64,000 bases of DNA from Mastigamoeba balamuthi (taxonomy: Eukaryota; Evosea; Mastigamoebida; Mastigamoebidae), in contig CACRSC010000134.1 of assembly GCA_902651635.1 (NCBI GenBank), positions 303,988 to 367,987 on the forward strand. The letters are read 5' to 3'. The notes beneath the pieces were generated by a model. It made no database searches. It was not told the DNA's origin and worked only from the letters and a program-made list of their open reading frames with translations. Positions 1 to 10,801 of the stretch are shown here, piece by piece (position 1 is the stretch's first letter; every line of letters begins with the position of its first letter). Position numbers and translations under genes: made by a program.

Positions 1-426
1 CCTGTTTGCTCTCCTTGGTTTTTCAGCTGCTCTTGCAGCTTTTCCAAAGTCAGCAAATAAACATCTCTCTTTGACTCTCTATCTGTGTCTGCCTATAAAA
101 TTACCTGTTTTACATCCCATTTATACTATAATTAATATCTCTTCATTTCTTTATGTATTTGTTTTCTTTCTTTTGCAACTAAATATGTGCTCTTTCCGGT
201 CTTAATTGGAATATTGCTTCTGCCAAAATAATGTGAAATTCACTCATTTTTAAAACTCTCAATACACAAAAAATGTACTCTTTTTCTAACTATATTGTTT
301 GATTTTCCGAAATCACTCCGATAATAATCATGTCTTTTTTTACAATTTTTCGCCACTGCGTTTCATTGTTTTCCTTTTTTTGCTCCAAAAATCTGCCATT
401 TTTACTAGTTTTTCCGTCTCTTTTTC
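1..426. other. AT-rich gene-free flank
   Basis: This stretch is much richer in A and T than the gene-dense remainder and contains runs of T. I see no open frame with coding character and no recognisable RNA. It lies directly upstream of the transposase gene and may include the left arm of that element, but I could not find a terminal inverted repeat. Confidence 0.5.
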
Positions 427-2041
427 ATGGCAAAATGCCCCTTTCCCTCCCACAGGAATATGAATCCACAGGCAGTGAAAGCTTGCAAGGAACTTCTCAG
501 ATCTGAGGGCCGCGCAATAGAAAACGACGAGGAGAAGGTTCTCTTCCTCATCCATCAGGGGTTTAGTGTGCGGAGTGCCACAGCAGCAGCAGGGGTGTCC
601 CGATACAGTTTTATTCGGGCACAAAAGATGAAGGCCAAGGGACGTGTGCCGCACTCTGTGGGCCGAATGCCATACATGACTGGAGAGGAGTCCGAGCGCC
701 TCATCAACTGGATGATCCTGTTTTTCAGCACAGAGGGGGAGGACCCAGAGTTAGCCGACGTCGTGAACGAGGTATTAATCACAGTTCATAAATAGAATTG
801 TTCTTTTGTACAAAAGTCTAAATATACCTTGTGATATATAGGCTGTAAGGATTGTTGAGGAACGTCACCAAGCAGATCCAGCTGCTGAAATTTCAGACCT
901 TACATCTGATTGGGCACGAAAATTTGTGAAAAGACTCGAGAACTTCAAAATGCTACGACCCCGTCTAATCGAAGATGTATGTCATCTGTATAAATAGGAT
1001 TTGGAATTAGTCGGCTAATAAAACCAAATGATACAGGAGAGAAAACTCTTATATGCAGACCTATCTGAGTGGTTTAGTGGAGCAATAAAGGTACTGTGGG
1101 AAATGAAACCTGAAGCCTGGCAGCTCTGGGATATGGATGAGGCCTATATAGCACCATCAAGCATGAAGAGCAAAGTTGTTGTGTATAATGGCAACTCAGT
1201 TCGCAAGCACGGTGTCTGTCATGTTCCCAACTATGGAGAGCATGTGACTCTGATAGCAACTGTATGTGCAGATGGAACACATCTGATTCCCGGATTGATA
1301 TTTCCTCTTGCAAACCTTCCTCCATCGGCATACTCATTCCTGGAATTCTTCACATTTAGTGGGTCAAAAAAGGGATGGATGAACAAGATCTTTGCTTGTT
1401 GGGCAAGGAATGTGGTAATTCCCGAGGCAGAGAGAAGGCGCACCATCATGCAAAGACCAAATGCTCCCATCATGATTTTCATGGACAGTCACTCGTCACA
1501 CAACAATCCCGAGGCTCTCACTGATCTGCGGAGTCACAATGTCCATGTATACACATTTCCTGCACATTCTACACATATTCTGCAGCCACTGGACGTCAGT
1601 GTCTTTGGAGTGTTCAAATCATACCTGACAAGGGAACTACGCCTTGGAGGGACCACAACACAGGATGAACGGCATGAACACATGCTAGCTGTGGTAAAGA
1701 AGGCATGGTATTTTGCCTGTTTCGAGAACACTGTGAGAGCAGGATGGGCACGCTCTGGGCTGTGGCCTCTACGACCCAAGGCAGTACTGAATGGCAGTTA
1801 CTACATCATTCAGGGAGACGTTCCCCACAAGCGCACGTCAGCCCGCCATGGCGTTCATATCGCAGGACGCCTTCTCACGTTGGACGCTGTACTCGCAGAG
1901 CTGTGTGCAGCTGCATCAGAAACAGACGCACCCAGTGCAGACCAACACCCACCTCCAGCACCACTTCAGGAAGTCCCTCGTGATCTGCGTGAGGCAGCTA
2001 TGCTGGTCGGTTTCGCCCGCGCACTTCTTCCGCACCCCTAA
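427..2041 (+). mobile_element. pogo-type (Tc1/mariner superfamily) transposase gene with two introns
   Basis: Exons 427-771, 842-976 and 1037-2041 join in phase into 494 residues, removing introns of 70 and 60 nt with GT-AG ends. The first 115 residues hold a helix-turn-helix-like region (the part around SVRSATAAAGVSRYSF), the usual DNA-binding end of pogo-like transposases. The last exon is a DDE_1-type catalytic domain. The likely acidic residues are D194 (in DMDEAY), D310 (in FMDSHSSH) and D346 (in QPLDVSVFG); the last two are separated by 35 residues. The frame is open throughout, so the protein looks whole. This could be an active plain DNA transposon or a gene domesticated from one. I did not find terminal inverted repeats or a TA target duplication. 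Confidence 0.85.
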
Positions 2042-2139
2042 AACAAAGAGTGTCGTGTGGTGCGGATATTTCCAGTGGTACGGATTTTTCCGGGCACTCT
2101 ATTTCAGATTCTCTCTTGTCGCAGGTAAATCTGACCAGA

Positions 2140-3110
2140 TTTGTACACTGACAGCACATGTCGGCACCGGACGCTCTGCCGCCCCAAGCAACCGTGGAGT
2201 TCTGTGCATCACGTGGTCTGAAGCTGTTCATGGTGTTCGACCAGCACAACGGCCTTACGGCAAGAATGTGCAGCCTTCTGCCATTGCAAAGTGGACATGC
2301 TCGGCACTGTGCATAGTCTCAGCATCGGCCAACAACGAGTACTACCTTACATCACCGCAGATGCCACGTGCCCACATTTTTTGCTGAACCATGGCTTCTC
2401 CTTTGTGAAGGTTGCCTCGTGGTGCACCAGGCCAAATTGCCATCTCCCAGAGAGGAGCCTGTGATGGGCAGTGTGCTACTGTGGACGTCGTCAGTGCCTT
2501 ACAACCTCAGTCTATGGTGCCAGCAGTTTGAGTCTTTCAGAACGGGCCTAGGCAGCTGTGCCATCATCGCGAGACCCAAGTGGGTAGAGGCTATTGAGGA
2601 ATCACTGAAGAAGTTCAAGAAAGTGTGCTCAGTCAATCTGGATGCACAAGAGGCTGTTCTACCAGCAGATCCAAGAATCGGATGCCAGGGCCTTTGTCCA
2701 CAACATGTATGTTGTTATGTACCTCGGTCTTCCAGTTCCAAGATCGAAGCTGCTGAACCAGATCATACACATTAAGGAAGAGAGGGAGACGTACTTGAGG
2801 TGCTTATGGACTTTTGGGAGCATTGCTCAGGCAAATAGAGTCTGTCATTAATGACATCTTCTTATTACTGCTGTATGGAAACGATTTCAAGGGCTGTGTT
2901 TTTGTAACTTAACCTTCTATGACAGCTGCAGAGCCTAATGGTGTCATACATGGGGTTTGCATTCCGGAATTCAGCAGCATACATAACAAGAAAGTCAGGA
3001 GTGATACAGTTCACTGTTGGGCCTTATGCTGACAGAATTCGTTTGTTTCAGGAAATTCTGTGGGCCCAGTCACTAAGAAATGAGACAAGTCATCATTATT
3101 GTCCTGACCA
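2140..3110 (+). pseudogene. Crinkler (CRN)-like gene fossil, copy A
   Basis: Short peptide blocks spread over several frames resemble the conserved middle of Crinkler-type proteins: a VFDQHNGL-like block near 2245, an SASANNEYYL-like block near 2330 and a VPYNLSLWCQQF-like block near 2500, in the order typical of that family. The copy is clearly broken, with several interruptions, and I treat it as a fossil. It lies partly inside a duplicated block whose second copy carries a related fossil. The family call rests on remembered motifs and is moderate at best. Confidence 0.45.
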
Positions 3111-5079
3111 ACACCACTTAGCCTTGTGTTGACTTCCTTATGTGACTGCCATATGGGCTATGCACTTGTTGATCTCGTTGTGCAGAACATGATGACATCT
3201 TCCCTTCTGATGGTCTTATGAATACTATGTTGATAAGGAGCCTGATGCTGCTCAGCATCATATTGCCCACAGTTCTGATGTTCTGTGAGTACTGCTTTTA
3301 TTGATATAGCTGTATTGATGTCGCCAACATGCTCATTAAGAGAAAGCACAGCAGCTAAGTGGCACTGTTGCTGTTCCTTAGCAGCCACAGCAGCAAGATG
3401 TCAGAGGCACACATCATCATAGTTAACTGCTATGAGATGCTGCTCTGGTTCACTAGCATCCACAGGCCCTGCATTTCTATTATCACTGTTGTTATGCTGC
3501 ATTCCCATCATCATTTAAGAGGTCTAAGGTCATGCAAGTGCTGGCAGAAGTTGCAGCAATGCCTGAAGGCTGCAACAACAAGTTGTTCCATTACCTCTCT
3601 AGTCAAATAGTAAAAAGTAGATTCATACCTTCCCTGACCCCCCAGGTATGAATTATCAATGTGGTCAGCCCAAGCAGGGTCAACTGTGAATCTGCTTGTT
3701 TAAGTGATTTCAGAGCCCCATAGTGGAACTTAGGTGCTTAAGGGATCGCACATGGGGTTCATGACAGTGGTGTTTGGTCTATGGTCCTGAAAGCAGAAGC
3801 AGAATTGTTTTGTATGACTGTGCTTGGTTATCACTGAAGTGCTGGTGGAGTGACTGCTTAACTGACTGCACTTTATTGGGATGATGCAGCCCATGGCTCA
3901 TTGGATTGCTGCCCTCATAGCATGAAACAGTGAATTCTGACAGATGCTCTCTGGAGGACTGTTCACAGTCACACATCAGAACTGTCCTGAATGCAAGACA
4001 AATCACAGCACTTTCCCTTTAAAGCACTGCCCTTCTCCATGTACAATCTCGATTTTCCCTGTTGCTTAATTCCAGAACAGAAGAAAAGGCAGGTGTTGAT
4101 GTTACCTCTGAAGAAGAGGACTTGTCCACAAATCGTAAGAGGAACAAGTCTGGTAACATTCATTTGAGACTTGTAAGATACGAATTGTGTGAAGTGGACC
4201 CGGAAAATATGGCAGATTCACTTTTTCCTACCACAAGTATCTGACTGCCTCCTCACAAAGGTGAGCAAGCTCGTGCCGGCAAGCAGACAATGGGTGTGAC
4301 ATTTCGACCATCCAAGGAAACTGGTGTTTGACGCCCGGCAGAAAATGTCGCGGGTCAGTGATGCGAGCCTGCCACAACGCTGCATTGCAGATTATGCTCC
4401 CCAAACGTTTTCCGATGGCTGGTCGGTCGCTCGGGTGTCATAAACTAACGATTCGCCTTGTAAGTTGTTTTTCGAGGGCACCCAACCACGAAACGCGGCC
4501 GGAGCAACGACGATCAGTGTGTGGGCATGGGGGCGATGCTCGAACAGGGTCGTGCTCGAGGAACCGACCCTGAAAAGTGGCGGCTTTTCACCCACGGCGG
4601 CGGAAGGCGTTAATCTCGCCCTGGATATTTACTCCCTTGAAGATCTCTATCACCGTGACCGTCAGAACGTCACAAGGTGGTCGTTTGAAAAGTGTTGTTG
4701 TGTTCGCCTCCCGCGGGAGGCTATCCGCCCACCCGCGTCTGTCCACCCCACCACGCGGGTCTTCTCCGAGCCCACCCCCACGGCCCCAACACCCTCGTGG
4801 TGACCCGAGCAAAACGCGACGGAAAACGTGCGACCCCGTCGGGGGAGACCCGTCCCAGGATCGATTTGTGATCCCCGTACGAGGCGTTGCTGTGTTCCCG
4901 TGTGATCGTGCACCCCCCCCCCCCCTGCTCCCAGGCTCCATCGGGTCCAACTCACAGAGCCCCCAAGCCCCCTCAAAGAGGAGCCCCCATCGCGTGACAT
5001 CACCGCTTCTTCACGCAGATATTTCAGAGAAGGTCACAAGGTTATCGGCTGCTCGGGCGGGGGTTGTTGCCCTTCCACT
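2283..5079. repeat. Segmental duplication, copy 1 (about 2.8 kb)
   Basis: From the TTGCAAAGTGGACA motif at about 2283 to GTTGTTGCCCTTCC at about 5079, the sequence matches 5664-7888 base for base over long stretches with scattered substitutions. This copy is about 0.6 kb longer. The left part contains the Crinkler-like fossil. The right part (about 4,240-5,079) is GC-rich, has a run of about 13 C near 4,913 and no convincing gene. Confidence 0.9.
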
Positions 5080-5663
5080 ATAAAGGGTCTGAATGGTACT
5101 CCTGCTGTCATCTTCAACCACATGAAGCTCGAAAAGGGCACGATCATCATCCAGCAGTGGAGAGGTATCGAGGGCAGTCCAGCAGCATGCTCAGAGCTTC
5201 CGTCTGACTTTCTACGCTATCTCGAGGTCATTGATGTCTCTAAGGCAGCTACAGGTGGCACAAAGAGTGGCCAGGATTGCATTGTTGTTCGAGCGGAGTA
5301 TCCCCCTGCTGCCCTTCCCATATGAGAGTGATGAGAAAACGTGCAACGAATCACTACCACTTGATGATGTATTCAGATGTGTTGCGGTCCTTCCTGAGTG
5401 GAAGGGAAGGACCGCAGGCATTGACTGGGACAGTTTGCTGATCATTCCGAGCTGCTTCATCACCACAAGCCCCTATTAAGTAATAACAGGACTGCTCGTT
5501 TCTCACTTTGCTGACCTCCTCCACCTGTTTTGCCATTCTTTCTCTTTAGATATGCACAGCTTTTTTCAATACACGGATTTGGCATGAAACTATAAGAAAG
5601 ACGACATTTGAGACAAATTTGCACGAAAAACTCGTAATTCTGTCAAATTTTCTGGTGCTGTGT
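5080..5663. other. Spacer between the two duplicated copies
   Basis: This 0.58 kb stretch is not duplicated in the window. A 67-codon frame at 5122-5325 and an 82-codon frame at 5231-5479 overlap. Neither has a recognisable family, and together they look like remains of a coding region rather than a working gene. Confidence 0.4.
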
Positions 5664-6400
5664 TGCAAAGTGGACACGCTCGGCACTGTGCATAGTCTCG
5701 GCATCGGCCAACAACGAGTACTACCTCAAGTTCGCCGCAGATGCACGTGCCCGCATTTTGTGCTGAACCGTGGCTTCTCCTTTGTGAAGGTTGCCTCGTG
5801 GTGCACCAGGCCAAATTGCCATCTCCCAGAAAAGGAGCCTGTGATGGGCAGTGTGCTACTTTGGACGTCGTCAGTGCCTTATGACCTCAGTCTATGGTGC
5901 CAGCAGTTTGAGCCTTTCAGAACGGGCCTAGGCAGCTGTGCCATCATCGCGAGACCCAAGTGGGTAGAGGCTATTGAGGAATCACTGGAGAAGTTCAAGA
6001 AAGTGTGCACAGACAATCTGGATGCACAAGAGGCTGTTCTACCAGCAGATCCAAGAATCGGATGCCAGGGCCTTTGTCCATAACATGTATGTCGTTATAT
6101 ACCTCGGTCTTCCAGTTCCAAGATCGAAGCTGCTGAACCAGATCATATACATTGAGGAAGAGAGGGAGATCACGTACTATTGATGACACATCTCACACTT
6201 GAGGTGCTCATGGACTTTTGGGAGCATTGCTCAGGCAAATAGAGTTTGTCATTAATGATATCTTCTCATTACTGCTGTATGGAAACGATTTCAAGGGCTG
6301 TGTTTTTGTAACTTAACCTTCTATGACAGCTGCAGAGCCTAATGGTGTCAGACATGGGGTTTGCATTCCGGAATTCAGCAGCATACATAACAAGAAAGTC
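5664..6400 (+). pseudogene. Crinkler (CRN)-like gene fossil, copy B
   Basis: This is the counterpart of the fossil in copy A, sharing the same three peptide blocks (for example VPYDLSLWCQQF near 5880). It is broken with several interruptions and is treated as a fossil. Because both fossils sit inside the same duplicated block, they probably descend from one already degraded ancestor. Confidence 0.45.
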
Positions 6401-7888
6401 AGGAGTGATACAGTTCACTAGTAAAAAGTAGATTTATACCTTCTCTGACCCCTAAGGTATGAATTATCAATGTGGTCAGCCCAAGCAGGGTCAACTGTGA
6501 ATCTGCTTATTTAATTGATTTCAGAGTCCCACAGTGGAACTTAGGTGCTTAAGGGGTCGCACATGGGGTTCATGACAGTGGTGTTTGGTCTATGGTCCTG
6601 AAAGCTGAAGCAGAATTGTTTTGTATGACTGTGCTTGGTTATCACTGAAGTGCTGGTGGACTGACTGCTTAACTGACTGCACTTTATTGGGATGATACAG
6701 CCCATGGCTCATTGGATTGCTGCCCTTATAGCATGAAACAGTGGATTCTGACAGATGCTCTCTGGAGGACTGTTCACAGTCACACCTCAGAACTGTCCTG
6801 AATGCAAGACAAATCACAGCACTTTCCCTTGAAAGCACTGCCCTTCTCCATGTACAATCTCGATTTTCCCCGTTTGCTTAATTCCAGAACAGAAGAAAAG
6901 GCAGGTGTTGATGTTACCTCTGAAGAAGAGGACTTGTCCACAAATCGTAAGAGGAACAAGTCTGGTAACATTCATTTGAGACTTGTAAGATACGAATTGT
7001 GTGAAGTGGACCCTGAAAATATGGCAGATTCACTTTTTCCTACCACAAGTATCTGACTGCCTCCTCACAAAGGTGAGCAAGCTCGTGCCGGCAAGCAGAC
7101 ACCATAATGGGTGTGACATTTCGACCATCCAAGGAAACTGGTGTTTGACGCCCGGCAGAAAATGTCGCGGCACGGGTCAGTGATGCGAGCCTGCCACAAC
7201 GCTGCATTGCCAAACGTTTTCCGATGGCTGGCCGGTCGCTCGGGTGTCATAAACTAACGATTCGCCTTACAAGTTGTTTTTCGAGGGCACCCAACCACGA
7301 AACGCGGCCGGAGCAACGACGATCAGTGTGTGGGCATGGGGGCGATGCTCGAACAGGGTCGTGCTCGAGGACCCGACCCTGAAAAGTGGCGGCTTTTCAC
7401 CCACGGCGGCGTAAGGCGATAATCTCGCCCTGGATATTTACTCCCTTGAAGATCTCTATCACCGTGACCGTCAGAACGTCACAAGGTGGTCGTTTGAAAA
7501 GTGTTGTTGTGTTCGCCTCCCGCGGGAGGCTATCCGCCCACCCGCGTCTGTCCACCCCACCACGCGGGTCTTCTCCGAGCCCACCCCCACGGCCCCAACA
7601 CCCTCGTGGTGACCCGAGCAAAACGCGACGGAAAACGTGCGACCCGTCGGGGGAGACCCGTCCCAGGATCGATTTGTGATCCCCGTACGAGGCGTTGCTG
7701 TGTTCCCGTGTGATCGTGCACCCCCCTCCCCCCTGCTCCCAGGCTCCATCGGGTCCAACTCACAGAGCCCCCAAGCCCCCTCAAAGAGGAGGCCCCCCCA
7801 TCGCGTGACATCACCGCTTCTTCACGCAGATATTTCAGAGAAGGTCACAAGGTTATCGGCTGCTCGGGCGGGGGTTGTTGCCCTTCCG
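5664..7888. repeat. Segmental duplication, copy 2 (about 2.2 kb)
   Basis: This is the second copy of the 2283-5079 block in the same orientation. It ends only about 65 bp upstream of the start codon at 7953, so the promoter region of that gene is part of the duplicated unit. Differences from copy 1 are scattered substitutions plus a few length changes. Confidence 0.9.
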
Positions 7889-7952
7889 TGCACTTTTTGT
7901 TTTCAAAACAAATTCAAAAAAGGAGGGGGAGATTTTGCCGGCGTCCTCGCAA

Positions 7953-10485
7953 ATGAACCCGCCAACGAGGCCCGGGGCGGGATCGCGGCCCTCGACCGCA
8001 CCCTCTGCTGGCGCCACGCCCCAGCCAGCGTCCCCTGCGGGCCCCTGCGTCCTGCGCGCGTACGACGAGTGCGACGAGGACGCCGTCTGGGCCGCGATAT
8101 CGTCCGCGCTGGCCTCCGGTGCCACGGTGGCCAGCCAGCTCGAAGCCGCGGTCACGAAGCTGGTCGACGCCCGCAAGGAGATCAGGGTGCGCGCCCCCAC
8201 CCCTCCCCGCTGGGCACTTCCATTAGGCAACGCGTGGGCTTCGGGTTGACGGTTTGGTTTTCCGCGTCTGCGAGGGTTCTTGTGCATTCGGGGAAGGTGT
8301 TCAAAAAATTCAAATAACGCACTTAGCGCCAAAAAAACCAACGCGCGTTCGATGATCACACGCGGGCCGCAGAGGCTCAAGGCGGAGGCGGGCAAGGCGG
8401 CCCGAGGCTCGGTGCAGCGCATCGCCGACGAGGCAGAGGAGTACCGGGTGTTCATGGCCGCGGAGAGGGCCGCGTTCGCGCAGCAGCGGGCGCAGTTCGA
8501 GGAAGAGGCCGCACAGCGGGTACCGCAAATGCCACCCCCACCCCAGCCCACGCCCCCAGGCCCAGCAACACTGCCGCCGCGTTGCCACCTCTGACCCGCG
8601 TCCGAGCGGGTCAGACGCTTGCAGCTGTCCGCGCGCTGGCTGGGCGGCGTCGTGTTTATGCCCTGTTTAACGCGGGCGGGTGTGGGGCGCCTGAGCAGAG
8701 CGAGGAGTTGGATAGGAGGGAAAAGCAGCTCAAGAAGGACCTGGAGGAATTCCGGGCGGCGACGGAAGAGCTGGCGGCGGTGCGCAGGGACCGGCAGGGC
8801 GAGTACGACCACGCCCAGGCAGAGCTGCGCTCGATACAGGACGAGATCGACGCGCTGCAGGCCGAACGCTCGTCGCTGGCGCAGCAGCTCGAGGCCCTGC
8901 AGCAGCAACAGGAGCAACAGCAGCAGCAGCAGCAGCAGCAGGCCAGGCTGATGGCGCAGCCGCGGGTGGTCGAGACGCAGCTGATCTCGCCGATCGTGCC
9001 GTCGCTGCGCCCCTCGCTGCTGGCGCTGTGCGACCCGCTGAAGAAGCAGGAGGCGACCGAGTCGCTGCTGCTCTCGACGTCGACGTCGCTGACGGACGCG
9101 CCGGACACGACGCCCAACAAGACGCCGACGCTGAGCAGGCACTGCCTCGAGGCGCACCAGGTGGCGACGCCGCGGGCCAGGCCCAGCGAGTCGGTGCGCG
9201 CGTGGGTCGCGACGTCGACGCCGCCGCCGCCCGGGCACTACCACCGCCACAACCGCAACAAGGGGGACCAGGCCGGCATGTGGGACCACTTCAGCCCGTC
9301 GCCCTCGCCCGTTCATTCGTCATTCAGGCAGGTGGCGCCTGTGGCGACGCCCCAGCGGTCGGTGACGCCGATGTCGTCGGCCAGGAAGCACCCCGCGCTG
9401 TCGTCGACGCCCAGGAAGTGTACGCGCGTCTTTTTTTAACGCCTTAGGGGCAGAAAACTCACTGAGGGCAAAACACTGCTGGTCGCAGGCAACGAGGTGC
9501 CGTTGGACTACTTCGGCATCTGCCCGCCCGCGGCGCAGGGGATGACGGCGCTCGCGCTCTTCACGTGGAGGAAGATCGGCGTGCAGCCGCTGCAGGTCGT
9601 AGACCCGTTCGCCGAAGTTCGCGGAGTCCAGCGCGCCAAAATTTGGGGCAGCAAAGAAAGGCGAGTAAAGACACCTCACCGTGTTTTTTCTCCCTCTTCA
9701 GCTCGCGTCTGACAAACAGCGACGTCGGGCGCAGGCACATGGTCCATCCGACGAGCTCGCACGTGCTGTTCCTGTACCGCACGAGCAACGGGGACTCGCC
9801 GAGCCTGAGGTCGTTCAAGGTGCGCCACAACCGCGAGGACACGTTCATGAAGGTGCCGCTGCCGTCGGCAGAGCGCGTGGCGCTGGGCAAGCCCGGCAAG
9901 CACTTCTGGTTCACCCTCGACTACACCGCCACGGCGCCGCACGCAGACGTGGCGGAGTTCATAGCCGACTTTGACGCGCCCAACATCGTCGAGGAGGCTG
10001 TCCTCATCCACATCTCCAAGTCGTTCAAGAGGGCCATCTCTGTCAAGTCCCCGCCCGCCACCGCCACTCCCACCGGCAGCGCCCGAGCGATCAAAGGCGA
10101 GTGCACTCCTCATGCTATGCCCCCGCCCGGCGTTGGGCTCAACGTGGCACTGACTCGTGGGGGCAGAGAGCATCGCGAGCTCGTTGAGAAAGGAGAGCGC
10201 CATCCGAACGTGGGTGTCGCCCGAGGGAGGAGGCCCGCAGTCGTCCAAGGCCACGCCGGGAGTCACGGAGAAGCAGCTCGAGAGCGCTGCGCAGGACTTC
10301 CTTCTGCAAACGGCCGCCATTCACCAGCTGCTTGTCCCGAGAAGACTCGTGCGTCCGACCCCCTGGGCCGTTCAGCGGTTTTCATTCCAACGAACCTGCA
10401 ACCTCAGTTTGTGGACAAGATCGAGGAGGAGGAGAAGGAGAATTCCACGGGGCTAAACGACTCGGCAACGGCCAAGATCATGTAG
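7953..10485 (+). CDS. Coiled-coil protein with an unrecognised C-terminal domain
   Basis: Seven exons (7953-8186, 8373-8519, 8699-9419, 9489-9660, 9702-10096, 10167-10333, 10408-10485) join in phase into 637 residues. A Pro/Ser/Thr-rich start is followed by a long charged coiled coil (about residues 80-210) that ends in a glutamine run encoded by a CAG repeat near 8907-8941. A Thr/Pro-rich linker of about 150 residues follows, then a compact region (about 368-560) that looks globular and beta-rich, with segments such as HVLFLYRTSNGDSPSLRSF. I do not recognise that domain. Introns 4 and 5 appear to start with GCGAGT instead of GT; only those choices keep the phase. The start is the first ATG after the duplicated block. 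Confidence 0.7.
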
Positions 10486-10801
10486 TGACGGCGCGAATAT
10501 CTCCTGGAGTGTTACGGCGTAGAGGTCCGGGTTTTTTGTACGGAATACAGTCCCCTTTTTGTCCTAGTTCCCTCCCGTCCGTAGTTTGTATCGCTGTTGC
10601 TTTGCCGCGAGTCGCAGCGCTTTAGAGGGAGCGTAATGGGCCAGCATGCGCGACCGCCGCTTGACGCTCGACCTGGCGATGCATTATTGTGCACATCTAA
10701 AGTCTGTTCCTGCGAACGAGAATGCTACTACGCTGATGTTATCTAAGGGTTGCGTGACAATCAAAGGTGTTTCCAAGTGTCGTAGTGAACGATCTTCTGG
10801 A

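Noticed and set aside
4913-4925. Run of about 13 C as a functional element
   Set aside because: It is a homopolymer in a GC-rich duplicated block; the second copy has it interrupted by T. More likely slippage or a base-calling weakness.
7853-9316. Open frame of 487 codons on the minus strand
   Set aside because: It is antisense to the coiled-coil gene, Arg/Leu-rich, with a poly-Leu run that mirrors the CAG repeat. The plus strand has a phase-consistent gene.
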